The notes under the pieces were generated by a model, which saw only the letters and a list, made by a program, of their open reading frames with translations, was not told where the DNA came from and did no database searches. Shown piece after piece: positions 1-9,180 of a stretch of 39,351 nt of DNA. The position numbers and the translations under genes are program-made. The stretch comes from Zygnema cylindricum. Its lineage: Eukaryota; Streptophyta; Zygnematophyceae; Zygnematales; Zygnemataceae. Where the stretch lies: positions 85,322 to 124,672 of the forward strand of contig JBBHKE010001884.1 in NCBI GenBank assembly GCA_037447655.1, read 5' to 3'. The first letter of the stretch is position 1, and every line of letters begins with the position of its first letter.

Positions 1-642
1 GGCTTCTTGTTGTCCAATACCCGGGTGTTGGGTAGATAGTGTACAATCCAATTCAGCTCTATCCAAAAACAGTGTGCGTAACATCGCCCAATTATAACAG
101 GAACGACCAACATAACGTCATTACCACGGACACATGGGTACTCTAGCCGGAATAGTATCACAACCATACACAGCTCAAATTAGAACGTAGCGGGGTTCCC
201 TATTGAATCACTGTCACGGCTTTACAGATGGGAGTTACTTTTACTAAATAAAACTCTTTCCTATAAAATAAAAACCTTTTATTTACAAATAAAATTACTT
301 CGTAAAACGTCGAAACTCCACCCTCCACATCTCTCTACTAAATGTCAAATCTCCACATTTCCAAATGCTTCATTAAAATAAACATTTATTTTCCAAAAAT
401 AAAATATCCTTTCTCAAAATAAATCATTTTCATTGAGGGTAGACATTTCGGCACTGTCACTAAGTTATCCCTTGGGGCGATGCAAGATTAAACTCGACAC
501 ATACCAACACTATGATAAGGCCGATCTCATGGGTACACAGGCACCATTACTGCAATACAACCAGCAAGGACAATATTAACCCGCTACAATGCGTGTGACA
601 AAAACCTATCTCGACTTAACCTAACATGTGATAGATGGGTTG
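1..642. other. Unassigned AT-rich DNA
   Basis: I see no gene, conserved motif or open frame of useful length here. The stretch ends at a minus-strand initiator-tRNA primer site. If that site is real, this would be the internal region of a non-autonomous LTR element read leftward. The reverse frame from the ATG within the primer site closes after 11 codons, so no gag is encoded. Confidence 0.3.
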
Positions 643-655
643 TGGGCCCATAACC
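643..655 (-). other. Primer-binding site, half initiator tRNA-Met type
   Basis: The minus strand reads GGTTATGGGCCCA, the same 13 bases found at the PBS of the three Copia elements in this window. It is complementary to the anticodon loop and stem of eukaryotic initiator tRNA-Met. Its LTR-side edge abuts TGTTG of the foldback at 656, the expected geometry of LTR end next to PBS. No gag follows on the other side, so a non-autonomous element or a chance relic is possible. Confidence 0.5.
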
Positions 656-815
656 TGTTGTTCTTCGGTCTAAAATAAACTGCAGAAGCCACCCAAACTA
701 TCATGCAAAAAGCTAAGCGAAGTTAGACCAATGAAATCATTGGTCTAGCTTCGCTTAGCTTTTTGCATGATAGTTTGGGTGGCTTCTGCCGTCTATTTTA
801 GACCTAAGAACAACA
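656..815. repeat. 160-bp foldback with LTR-like TG...CA ends
   Basis: Bases 654-734 and 737-817 are reverse complements with 4 mismatches in 81 and a 2-base spacer (735-736). The unit runs from TGTTGTTCTT to AAGAACAACA, so it has the TG...CA ends of an LTR and lies directly against a PBS. A transcript would fold into one long near-perfect hairpin. It could be the hairpin LTR of a non-autonomous element, a small-RNA precursor, or an inverted duplication of an LTR end. Confidence 0.75.
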
Positions 816-1182
816 GGATACGTTTTACTTTTTCCACGCGGCCTATTTTTACACGTTCTGTATTCGAGAATTGTCCTCACTGTGCACGGTCCTAACAAAC
901 TGTAGGGTTAGTGACGTGGCTTCACTGATAAAAAGTGCAATTAAATCCGACGGTCCTAGTTTATGCCTACAACCTTGGACAATTTTGTGTAATGTTGTTT
1001 TCGTTGAAAAAAAAAAATTGTACGAACCTGTACGAAACGATACGACCTTCAGTAAAAAACCCCAATTTTCGCTAATGGAAGTCCACCATTAGAGTTTTGT
1101 ATTTTACTGTAGTTTATGGTAACGTTTTGACGTTTTGTCGGCTTTAGGTCATGGATGATGGAACTCACAATAGCGTCAATCA
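816..1182. other. Unassigned intergenic DNA
   Basis: No gene is supported. The 73-codon open frame at 871-1092 has no recognisable domain and a biased composition. A stretch near 1018-1050 repeats the words TACGAACC and TACGAAAC. Confidence 0.3.
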
Positions 1183-1772
1183 CAGTACACCGCGAATCGT
1201 ATAGAGTAAATTACTCTAATTCGGTCGCTCGAAATTTCGACTCTATCACATGAAATAGAGTAAATGATTCTAATTTTTTCATTATTCTATTAAAGGTAAA
1301 GTTTAATTAGCGTTTTTAAATAATAATATAGTTTCATTTTAAATAGTGTGGAGTACAGACGACCTCCGACCGTGCAAAATTTTACTTTATTAAGTGAAAA
1401 AGTGCAAATAATGCATCTATCAACAAACAATCATCAATAAACGATAAATATACCAGCCAAGTGGGAGGTGTTCTATGTCTCTCTATAACTATACCTTGAA
1501 TCGTTATTAGCGTATAGAAATTATTAGTGTAAAGAAAAGATTAGCGTCATTCATTCTAATTTAATGCCAGGAGACGTGGCTGATTATGGTCCACGTTCTT
1601 AAATAGTGTAGTATATTATATTTAAGGTATCAATGTCAAAATTTTGGGGTGCCGATATAGCGTACATAAGGCTAATAACGATTCACGGTGTAGCGTTCAT
1701 TACTCTAATTGTTTTTTTTAGTTTTTGTACTCTAATTTTTTCATTACTCTAATTACGATTCGCGGTGTACAG
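1183..1772. mobile_element. MITE-like element with about 19-bp terminal inverted repeats
   Basis: The left end reads CAGTACACCGCGAATCGTA (1183-1201). The right end is its reverse complement with one mismatch (1754-1772). Subterminal TAGAGTAA/TTACTCTA words recur inward from both ends, and a variant of the terminal repeat lies at about 1679-1712. A TA follows the right end and CA precedes the left, so a TA target duplication with one mutated base is possible, which would suit a Tc1/mariner or pogo-type MITE. It has no coding capacity. Confidence 0.45.
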
Positions 1773-1831
1773 TACAGTACTTTTTTTCCTAAGCGGATAA
1801 TTTCTTCAGTAATAATAATTAGCGGTTAAAG

Positions 1832-2000
1832 TGTTTTTTGCCGAGCAGGCAGTTTATTTTGCCAGGCAGTCAGTTTTATTTTTGCCGGCAATCAGTTTCG
1901 TTTTTGCCGGAAAAACGGTTTGTTCTGCTGAAGCAGTTTTTTTTGCCAGGCAGTCAGTTTTGTTTCTGCCAAGCAGTTTTTCTTGCCGGGCAGTCAACTG
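1832..2000 (+). repeat. Degenerate tandem repeat of GCCAGGCAGTCAGTTTT
   Basis: The words GCCAGGCAGTCAGTTTT, GCCGGCAATCAGTTTC, GCCAGGCAGTCAGTTTTG and GCCGGGCAGTCAACTG follow each other with T-rich spacers. Open frames across it read as repeats of FLPGSQF and are by-products of the repeat. About 450 bases after it hold nothing I can identify. Confidence 0.6.
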
Positions 2001-2469
2001 CTCTTTTTTGGATGCCGCCGCAGAGAATTTTTATTGATTCTTCCGACCTCACGAGCGCCGGGCAGCCAGTTTCTTTGCAGTACGTCGTGCATGCTTGGGA
2101 TTACCTCGAGTAAAATCGTTGATGTCAATTATATGGATTTCATTTTTTTTACGAAAACTACGTAAAAAAGGTACGCATTTAATGGACTTTTCAACATCGT
2201 TTGATGCGTACCGTACGTAGTATTCGTTAGTTTATACCGTGCGTAATATGCGCACGGGACATCTATGGTAAAAATATAAGTCTATACACCTTTGCAGTTC
2301 CGGCTACGGTTATCCGTACGTATCGAGGAGATTTCATGAAGTGCGTCGCTATCGACACATCGCGTCGTGGATTTGGAAAACATTGGATGTGTATCGGAAA
2401 CCGCGTACACGGTAATCGTATCAGTGCATCGATTGTCGGTCGATTTTATCGCACGCACGTAAACGAGTC

Positions 2470-2800
2470 CGTACACTTGAAAACTTTTCCAAAAAAAAAA
2501 TTCTACGTTTCTTCTAGAAACTTCCTCTACGGTTTTTTTCAAAACTTTTTTTCAAAACGTCTTCCAGAAACCTCCTCCAAGGTTTTTTTTAACTTTTTCG
2601 AAATCTTTTTACAAAATTTCTTTCAGAATTTTCTTCCACGTTTTTTTTCGTTTTTTTTCTTCCAGAAACTTCCTGTACGTTATTTTGAACTTTTCAAATC
2701 TTCTTCCAGAAATTTCCTTCCTCCTGGTTTTTTTTAAAATAAAATTTAAAACTCTTCAGAAATTTCTTTTTTTTTTTTCAAACTTTTTTGAAGCTACTCT
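2470..2800 (+). repeat. T-rich degenerate repeat (CTTCCAGAAACTTCCT units)
   Basis: Units of CTTC(T/C)AGAAACTTCCT followed by a T-rich tail recur at about 2510, 2570, 2625, 2660 and 2705. The 133-codon open frame across it (2336-2737) is Phe-rich low complexity and I do not call it a gene. Confidence 0.55.
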
Positions 2801-3221
2801 TCAAATTTATTTTTGATAATTTATTCTGAGATTCTGTTTTTTTTCTCTTTGTTAACTGAAGGAGTTTTTCCAAACTCTCGAAGTTGTTTTTCGATTTGTA
2901 TATTTGACGAGCCTTTTTATTTTAGTCCGAAATTTGTTTTTCTAGTTTTAAAATTGTCAGAGTCACGTTTGAAACTTCTACATTCTCGATTCTTATTTCT
3001 CAATTCGTTTCCAAATTTCATATAATCCATATTAAAAGTTTATTTTTTCGATTTTTTTTCACTGGAATTGGTCAGTGTTATAAGTTTGAGACAATAAATG
3101 AAAAGATTTGCCAAAATTTCTGACTATTTTTAATACTTATGAAGCCAAATTTATCTAGTATTCAATATTTAACAAGGCCTATTATTGTGTATATGGATGT
3201 ATTTAAGACTTATCAAGGTCA
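2801..3221. other. AT-rich intergenic DNA
   Basis: T-rich sequence with no gene, tRNA or recognised repeat. The short open frame at 2813-3025 is Phe/Ser/Leu low complexity. Confidence 0.3.
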
Positions 3222-3440
3222 AATATATGTATATAAATATATATGTATATAAATTTATGTATATAAATATGTGTATATTAATATGTGTATATAAATGTAT
3301 ATGTATATAAATTTATGTATATAAATATATGTATATAGTTATATGTATATAGTTATATGTATATAAATATTTGTATATAAATATATGTATATAAATATAT
3401 GTATATTAATATTTGTATATAAATATATGTATATAAATGC
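3222..3440. repeat. Minisatellite of TATATGTATATAAA units
   Basis: About 220 bases of ATATGTATATAA, with variants ATTTGTATATAA, GTGTATATAA and ATTTATGTATATAA, in tandem. It runs directly into a GA-rich tract. Confidence 0.85.
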
Positions 3441-3454
3441 AAAGGTTTATTTGG

Positions 3455-3537
3455 GAGAGAAGGGGAGGGGAAAGAGGAAGAGGAGGAGGAGGGAAAGGGG
3501 GAGGGGGCGGGAGAGGGAGAGGGAGGGAGACGGTAAG
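3455..3537 (+). repeat. GA-rich purine tract
   Basis: Almost pure purine on the plus strand (GGGAGAGG, AGGAGGAGG words). The open frame over this tract reads Arg/Lys/Glu/Gly repeats and is not a gene. Confidence 0.8.
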
Positions 3538-4094
3538 AAGGTATATTTGGATGCTATTTGCCCACACCAAAAATGGAGCGTTTACCTACAATATATAATG
3601 TGGTTGTGAGGCTTTTATATGTTGGCAAATAAGGTAAGGGAGAAAGAGATGTTATATATGACAGTTGAGCCCAAGAAAACTAGTCTGGTAGTTGTTATTA
3701 GTTCCCAAAAGCTTAGAGAATATATTTAGGAATTTTGTTCTTTTTGGTTGCTTCTGTATTCTCGACAAAAATTGCCGGATTCTGCTTTTCTCCTTGATTA
3801 AAAAAAAAAAGAAAAATAACACAAGAAGTTAGTCAAAAGTAGAAAACAAATTCAATTGTTGGTTCTATTGTCTTTTTTTTTTCTTTTTGAATCTCTATTT
3901 CTTTTAAATTAATTCTAGAAACCAAACATCAACAACCATAAAAACAAAAGCGAAAAGCTAAAAAAATAAAATAAAAACTCTAAGAGTTTTCGTTCAGTCT
4001 TTTTTTAAGTCTTTTTGCATTTTTTTTTTTGTCGTTTTTCAATTCCTCTCGTATCTTTTTCTCCTCAAAAAAATTGCCGATGTTCGATTTGTAG

Positions 4095-4225
4095 GTGTCA
4101 AATGCCTTTAAATTTTCTTGCTCAATTCCGTGTTTGATTTCGTGCGGAATTTTATTCGAGATTCCGTGCAAAATTTCGTGCGGAATTCCGTGCGCGATTT
4201 CTTTTCCTATGTCTTTCTCGATTTC
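4095..4225 (-). pseudogene. HEI/HGI 12-bp repeat block, left arm
   Basis: The minus strand carries repeats of a unit like GCACGGAATTnn, read as a run of Ile-Pro-His-Glu-Ile and His-Gly-Ile triplets. They lie within an open frame of 175 codons (3980-4507) whose N-terminal part is low-complexity Pro/Ser/Leu and whose C-terminus is Lys-rich. The plus-strand block at 6360-6470 in the other arm encodes the homologous peptide, followed in both arms by a Gln-Glu-x-x-Lys-Ala-Phe motif. I do not recognise the peptide. It may be a coding relic or only a minisatellite. Confidence 0.35.
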
Positions 4226-4249
4226 TTCAATGATTTTTATCGATTTTTG

Positions 4250-5256
4250 AAAGGGGGAAGCTTGGTAGTCAAGCTGATAAAAGGGGTGGAGGGAAGGATA
4301 GTGGGGAATTTGATCAAGGGGGTGGAAAGGGATCTCAAAGGAGGACAGAGATAAAAGGGTTGAGAGGGGATGGAGAGGGAGAGGAATCCGGTTTGAAAGG
4401 TGGTCTGGAGAGGGTTTGGTTCCTAATTTGGTACTGGGGTAGGTAGAGGGGGGGTAGAGGGAGGGGAATTGGGTTATTGTATGCAAGTCAAGTAGTCGAT
4501 TAAGCAAGGCGTTTGGTAGAGGGAGAGGGAGAGGGAGAGGGAGAGGGAAGGGATTAAATATTTGGTCAGAGAAGAGGTTTGGTAAAGGGTTGGGAGGTTG
4601 AATGGTAGGGGGTCAAGCGATATGAAGGGAGAAAGGATTGAGAAATGGGGTGGAGGGAAGAGAAGGGAAGGTCGGTGAAAGAGATGCATGAGGGGAGGAG
4701 GATAATTAACAGAGATAGGTCGACAAGGGTTAAGGCCAAAGGGGAGAGAGGGAAAAAATTGTGAGATCGGGGGGGGGGAGGGAAAGTAAAAAAGGGATGG
4801 GAGAAAAAGGTGGAGAAGGGGGGAAGAGGACAAAGGGGGGGGAAGGGACAAGGAAGGGTAAGGGGGGAAAGAGGACAGGGATAAAAAGAGCGGCAGGGAG
4901 CAGGGGGGGCATGGAGACAGAGAAGGGTAAGAGGGGTTAAAAGATGGAGAAACCTGAGAGGGGTAGAGAGATAGAGGGGTAAAAGGACTGGGAGAGGTTG
5001 GGGGGCACACATAGAAGGGTAGGGGGGCCTTTCGGCATAGGATATGAGCGGGTAGCCGAGGCGGAGAGAGCTGAGGGGGGGGGGGGGGGGGGGAGGGGGG
5101 AGGAGGAAAGAAAAGGTAAGCAGATACAGAGGAGAGGAGTCCGACAAGGGAGACGGGAGAGGGATGATAGTCGAGAAAAGGGACTCAATGGAGCGGGGGG
5201 AGGAAGAGGCAGTAGAAAAGAAAGGGGGGGGATAGCTTCCGTTAAAAGGGGGGAAG
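4250..5256 (+). repeat. Polypurine arm, including a G19 run and GAGAGG repeats
   Basis: About 1 kb in which the plus strand is mostly A and G, with (GAGAGG)n near 4515-4550 and an uninterrupted run of 19 G at 5075-5093. The minus-strand open frames here (for example 4474-5010 and 4566-5351) are Pro/Ser/Leu low complexity, produced by the absence of purine-only stop codons on the pyrimidine strand. Confidence 0.85.
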
Positions 5257-5289
5257 AGACCCGAGAGAGTAGCTCTCGGGTCTTTTCCC

Positions 5290-6320
5290 CCTTTTGGCGG
5301 GAAGGTGTCCTTTGCCCCTTTTTCAATTCGTACTTCCTCTTCTCGCTCCATTGGGTCCCTCTGTCTTTCCTCCTCTCTCTATTTCGTTTGCTTTGTCGAA
5401 CTCCTCTCCTTGATATCCGCCTGCCCCCTCTTTCCTTCGTCCCCTCTTCCCCCCTTTCACCTCCCTCGCCCTCGTCGATCTTGTCTCCCCGCTCCCGTCC
5501 TTTTTACCCTTTTGGCCCTTTTTTCTTTCTTTGCCCTTGATCCGTATCTGCCCCTTTACCTCTCTTTGTCCCTTTGCCCCTCACTATCTCTCTGCCATTT
5601 TTGCCCTTCTCTATCTCCTTGCTCCTTTTGCCCTTTTCTGTCTCTTTGCCTTCCCTGCCCCCTACCGTTCGCTGTATCTCTGCCTCTTGTTGCCTTTTTG
5701 CCTCTCCTCGCCTCAGTCACCCCCACTTTAAAGGCATGTCTCCCTTCTCCTCCTTGCCCTCATTCACCCCTTTCTCCACCTTCGCTTGTCCCTTCCTAGG
5801 CCTCTTTCCCCCTCACGGTCCCGCAATTTTTTCCCTCTCTCCTCTCTCAACTTTGCTTTCACCTGCTTCTCTCTATTAATCATCCTCCCTTCCTGGACCT
5901 TTTTCATCAGCTTTCTTTTCTCGTCCCTCCACCCCATTTCTCGTACTTTTCTGTTTTCTTATCCTTTGACCCTTTACTACTCAGCCTCCCCAATCCTGTG
6001 CCAAACCTCTTCCTCCTTTCAAACCGGGTGCTGAGTCTTTTCTCTCTCCCCTTACCAAATGAATTGCTTGGCCGACTACCACATATAGACTCCTTTGACA
6101 ATTTCCCTACCTCTCCCCTCCCTCTACTTTTGCCATCCTATTTTTTTACCTCGTACCAAATTCCGCACCAAACCTTTTACCAAACCTCTTATAAGATCGG
6201 ATCCCTTTCCTTCTCCTCCCTCTAGTACCCCTCTCATCAAACCACCTTTGAGATCCTTTCCCACCTTTTTTACCAGATTCCCCACCGACCTTCCCTCCAT
6301 CCCCTTTACCACCTCGGCTA
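5290..6320 (+). repeat. Polypyrimidine arm
   Basis: The plus strand is mostly C and T (CCCCTTT, CTCCCT, TTTGCC words), the diverged complement of the purine arm. Open frames here (for example 5305-5799) read as Leu/Pro/Ser/Phe low complexity and are not called. Confidence 0.85.
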
Positions 6321-6359
6321 GCAGGCGGCCTCCCAACAAATTGGGAAAGAAATCGAAGA

Positions 6360-6470
6360 AAAAATTGGGAAAGAAATTGGAATAAAAATCGCTCACGGAA
6401 TTGTGCACGAAATTTTTCACGAAATCGAGCACAGAATTGAGCACGGAATACAGCAAGAAAGTTTTAAAGC
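6360..6470 (+). pseudogene. HEI/HGI 12-bp repeat block, right arm
   Basis: Plus-strand counterpart of the block at 4095-4225. It reads Ile-Ala-His-Gly-Ile, His-Glu-Ile, Glu-His-Arg-Ile and Glu-His-Gly-Ile, followed by Gln-Gln-Glu-Ser-Phe-Lys-Ala-Phe, and the frame ends soon after. Both arms keep the His-x-Ile phasing despite base changes, which is either coding constraint or the 12-bp repeat itself. Confidence 0.35.
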
Positions 6471-6930
6471 ATTTTACAGCGATAAATGGAACATCGACAT
6501 GTTTCTTAAGGAGAATGAAAAAAATTGAAAAAATTATATAGGAATTGAGAAACGACAAAAATAAAAGCAAAAAAAACTAGAAAATATTGGACGAGAATTC
6601 GAAAAGAAGCAGTCAAAAGTTTTATTTTTTGTATTTTTTTTTCCGTTTGCGTTTTTGTTTAGATTGGTTATGATATTTGGTTTCTAAATTTTATTTAAAA
6701 GAAACAAAAAGGTGCAAACACAAAAAAAATAAGGCATTAAAACCAACAATTAAAATTTGCTTTCTTTTCTTTTTCGGTTTGTAATATTTTTTTTACTAAC
6801 TTTTTTTATCCTATTTCTTTTTTTTGAACAGAAAAATCAATCTTCTCTTTGAAGAAAAAAAGAAATGAATAACAAAAATGAAAAAAAGTGAAATTTTGGC
6901 CAAAAGAAATGGAGAAAACCAAGAGGAAAA

Positions 6931-7421
6931 AATTAAAAGCCTCGGAAAAGATGACGAAAAACTTGAAGAACGCAAGATTAAAACCGTACATGTTTTTTTT
7001 CTTTTTCTTTTTTTTTGTATTCTTTGTTTCCCATTTTTTTTTCTTTTGTTAGTCTTTCGTAAAGTGTAAATTTCTTTAGGCGGTTGTTTCCTTTTTTGTC
7101 TCTTTTGTTTAAACTGGCAACTAAACCGAATATGTTGGAAATCAAAAAAATTCGTAAATTCCTTTTTGTTCGAAAACTAATTCTTTGACGGAAATTGGGG
7201 TTTTCCAAGATCGAAACAAGCCGAATTTGGAGTTTTTCTTTCCCTTTCCTTCCCCATCCTTCTCTCCACCCCTCTCAACCCCCCTCCAACCCCCTCCCAA
7301 CTCCCGCCCCCACCCCACCCCCTATCCATATAGCAGGGAGATGACCACAAGGACATCAATCACGGTGTCCATCCCTGCGTCTCCCTCCACCCCTTCTGGG
7401 GACCCCTTGGAGAGAGAGAGG
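6931..7421. other. Unassigned T-rich and CT-rich DNA
   Basis: No gene or RNA recognised. A CT-rich tract at 7230-7320 precedes the GGGA satellite. Confidence 0.3.
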
Positions 7422-7630
7422 TAGGGAGGGAGGGAGGGAGGGAGGGAGGAGGAGGAGGAGGAGGAGGGAGGGAGGAGGAGGGAGGAGGGAGGGAGGGAGG
7501 GAGGAGGAGGAGGGAGGAGGGAGGAGAGAGGGAGGGAGGGAGGGAGGAGGAGGGAGGGCGAGGGAGGGAGGGAGGGAGAGGGAGGAGGAGGGAGGGAGGG
7601 GAGGGAGGGAGGGAGGGAGGGAGGGGGGGT
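7422..7630 (+). repeat. (GGGA)n/(GGA)n microsatellite
   Basis: About 210 bases of GGGA and GGA units on the plus strand. The many spaced G triplets could form G-quadruplexes. Minus-strand frames across it are Pro/Ser/Leu artefacts. Confidence 0.95.
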
Positions 7631-7639
7631 GGTGGAGGC

Positions 7640-8160
7640 ATTATTTACTATTATATTACCACACATTTAATGTTTAATATATTAATGTTCAATGTACCCA
7701 TTACATGCACACATATTATATTATGCATTATTATGCACATATATATATTACATACACATTACCATATACCACACATATACATATATAATATTATATTACA
7801 CATTATTATAATATTTTTACATATTATTCATATTTAATATGTCTATATTTATTAATATTATGAACATTTTACACACTTAGACACATATATACATTTAATA
7901 CTGTCTTGGCCCATTAATATTACATCTAAAGTGACACCACATGTGACATGCATTGTCTTATTATATCTTATTTATTATTACATATTTAATAATTATTTAC
8001 TACATTACTATTTACATTTACATATTATACACATATTTAATACATATAATACACATGCATACATGCACACATTATTTACATTATTGTCTTTATTTTACTT
8101 TTTGCCATTACACATTTACACACACATATTAATATTTAATATTATACAGGAGATAAATTT
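7640..8160. other. AT-rich tract with ACATATTA words
   Basis: About 500 bases of TATTA, ACACAT and TTTAATAT words with no gene. The 111-codon frame at 7931-8266 is Tyr/Ile/His low complexity that runs into a purine tract. Confidence 0.5.
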
Positions 8161-8185
8161 AGGAGATAGGGGAGACAGATTTGGA

Positions 8186-8265
8186 GAATTACAGAGGGAG
8201 AGAGAGGAGAGAGAGAGGAGGAGGAGAGGGGAGGGAAGGAGGAGGAAAGAGGGAGGAGAGGAATG
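8186..8265 (+). repeat. GA-rich purine tract
   Basis: GAGAGA and GGAGGA words on the plus strand. The G-rich sequence after it, to about 8460, shows no gene. Confidence 0.8.
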
Positions 8266-8755
8266 AAAAAAAAAAATAAAATGGAATGGAGAGGGAAAGG
8301 GATGGAGGTGATGGGGGGTTTTGGGGGGGAAGGGTGGTAGTGTAGGTCAGGGGGAGTAGGGAGAGGGTGGTTATGGGAGGAGGGGTAGGAGAGGTAGGCT
8401 AAGGGGGTAGAGGGAGAAGGATTAGGGGAGTTGGGTTACAAAGGTAGAGTGATGGTTTTTTTTTTTAGTATTATCATTTAGTAGTGGGGAGATTAGGTGA
8501 TTGGTTTTAAAAAGTTTGATTTTTTTATTTTTTCTCTTTTTGTATTATATTATGAACTAGTTCATGGGTGGAGTAGGGTGGCAGGGATAGAGAGGGGGAG
8601 GTAGAGTAGATTTGAATAAGATGCTTTTGTTAGACACTGTTTTCATATCATTTTAATGAAGTTTTTTATTTCAAAAATTTGTCTCCTTTTTTTTTTTTTG
8701 GAATTTTGATGTATCTGTATGCTTTTCGCGTGGATATATAGTCAAAAAAAAAAAT
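8266..8755. other. Unassigned low-complexity DNA
   Basis: G-rich then T-rich sequence; nothing identifiable. Confidence 0.3.
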
Positions 8756-8935
8756 GGGACAAATGATTTTTGTATATATATATATATATACATGTCCTTT
8801 TTTTTGTATACAAATGCTTTTTTGTTAATTTACAAATCCTTTTTCCATAATTTTTTTTTAATACAAATGCCTTCTTTTTTTGCACAAATGCTTTTTTTTA
8901 ATATTCAATGTACAAATGCTTCTATTATTTATATA
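8756..8935 (+). repeat. Degenerate ACAAATGCTTTTTT repeat with a (TA)n core
   Basis: GGACAAATGATTTTT, TACAAATGCTTTTTT, TACAAATCCTTTTT, TACAAATGCCTTC, CACAAATGCTTTT and TACAAATGCTTC follow one another at roughly 25-35-base spacing. A TATATATATATA run lies at about 8777-8790. Confidence 0.65.
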
Positions 8936-9059
8936 CAATATTAGACATTGGACATTACATGTTGAAGCAGGCGTCATTGCAAGTCATTGAGTTGCCAAAC
9001 ATCGGAAATCAAATATGGGTCTTAATTCCTAGCCACACTTATTTACCGATTTAACTAGT

Positions 9060-9180
9060 TTTTTTATTATTATGTCTTTTTTCAATTTGACACTGTTTAT
9101 CGATTTGACACTATTTATCATTCTACAGTATTTATCGGTTTTACACTATTTAATGTTTTTACACTATCTAGTGTTTTTTT
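9060..9180 (+). repeat. Short tandem repeat, TTTACACTATTTATCG units
   Basis: Units of about 20 bases: GACACTGTTTATCGATTT, GACACTATTTATCATTC, ACAGTATTTATCGGTTT, ACACTATTTAATGTTTT and ACACTATCTAGTGTTTT. Confidence 0.75.

Larger units (their letters stand above)
3735..6930. repeat. Long diverged inverted repeat, about 1.5-kb arms
   Basis: The two arms are reverse complements around 5270. The centre is a perfect palindrome (AGACCCGAGAG at 5257-5267 with CTCTCGGGTCT at 5273-5283). Further out I can pair CAATGGAGCG with its complement near 5350, the HEI/HGI-coding block at 4095-4225 with that at 6360-6470, TAGAAACCAAACATCA (about 3916) with its complement near 6680, AATTGTTGGTT (about 3853) with its complement near 6745, and GTTAGT (3828) with ACTAAC (6795). 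Arms differ by substitutions and small indels. Between the outer blocks the left arm is polypurine and the right polypyrimidine. It may be a foldback-type transposon or an old inverted duplication. I found no target duplication. Confidence 0.7.

Noticed and set aside
643-655. Start of a Copia gag on the minus strand at the PBS-like site
   Set aside because: The frame through the site closes after 11 codons and shares nothing beyond MGP with the Copia gags.
3222-3440. CRISPR-like array
   Set aside because: The units have no constant repeat with unique spacers; it is an AT minisatellite in a eukaryotic context.
4474-5351. Long minus-strand open frames (178 and 261 codons) rich in Pro, Ser and Leu
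   Set aside because: They lie in the polypurine arm. The pyrimidine-rich strand has few stop codons by composition, and overlapping frames are open at once with no domain.
5305-5879. Plus-strand frames of 101-164 codons, Leu/Pro/Ser/Phe-rich
   Set aside because: Same artefact in the polypyrimidine arm; three frames are open together.
7322-7666. Minus-strand frames of 93-114 codons over the GGGA satellite
   Set aside because: Direct translation of a microsatellite.
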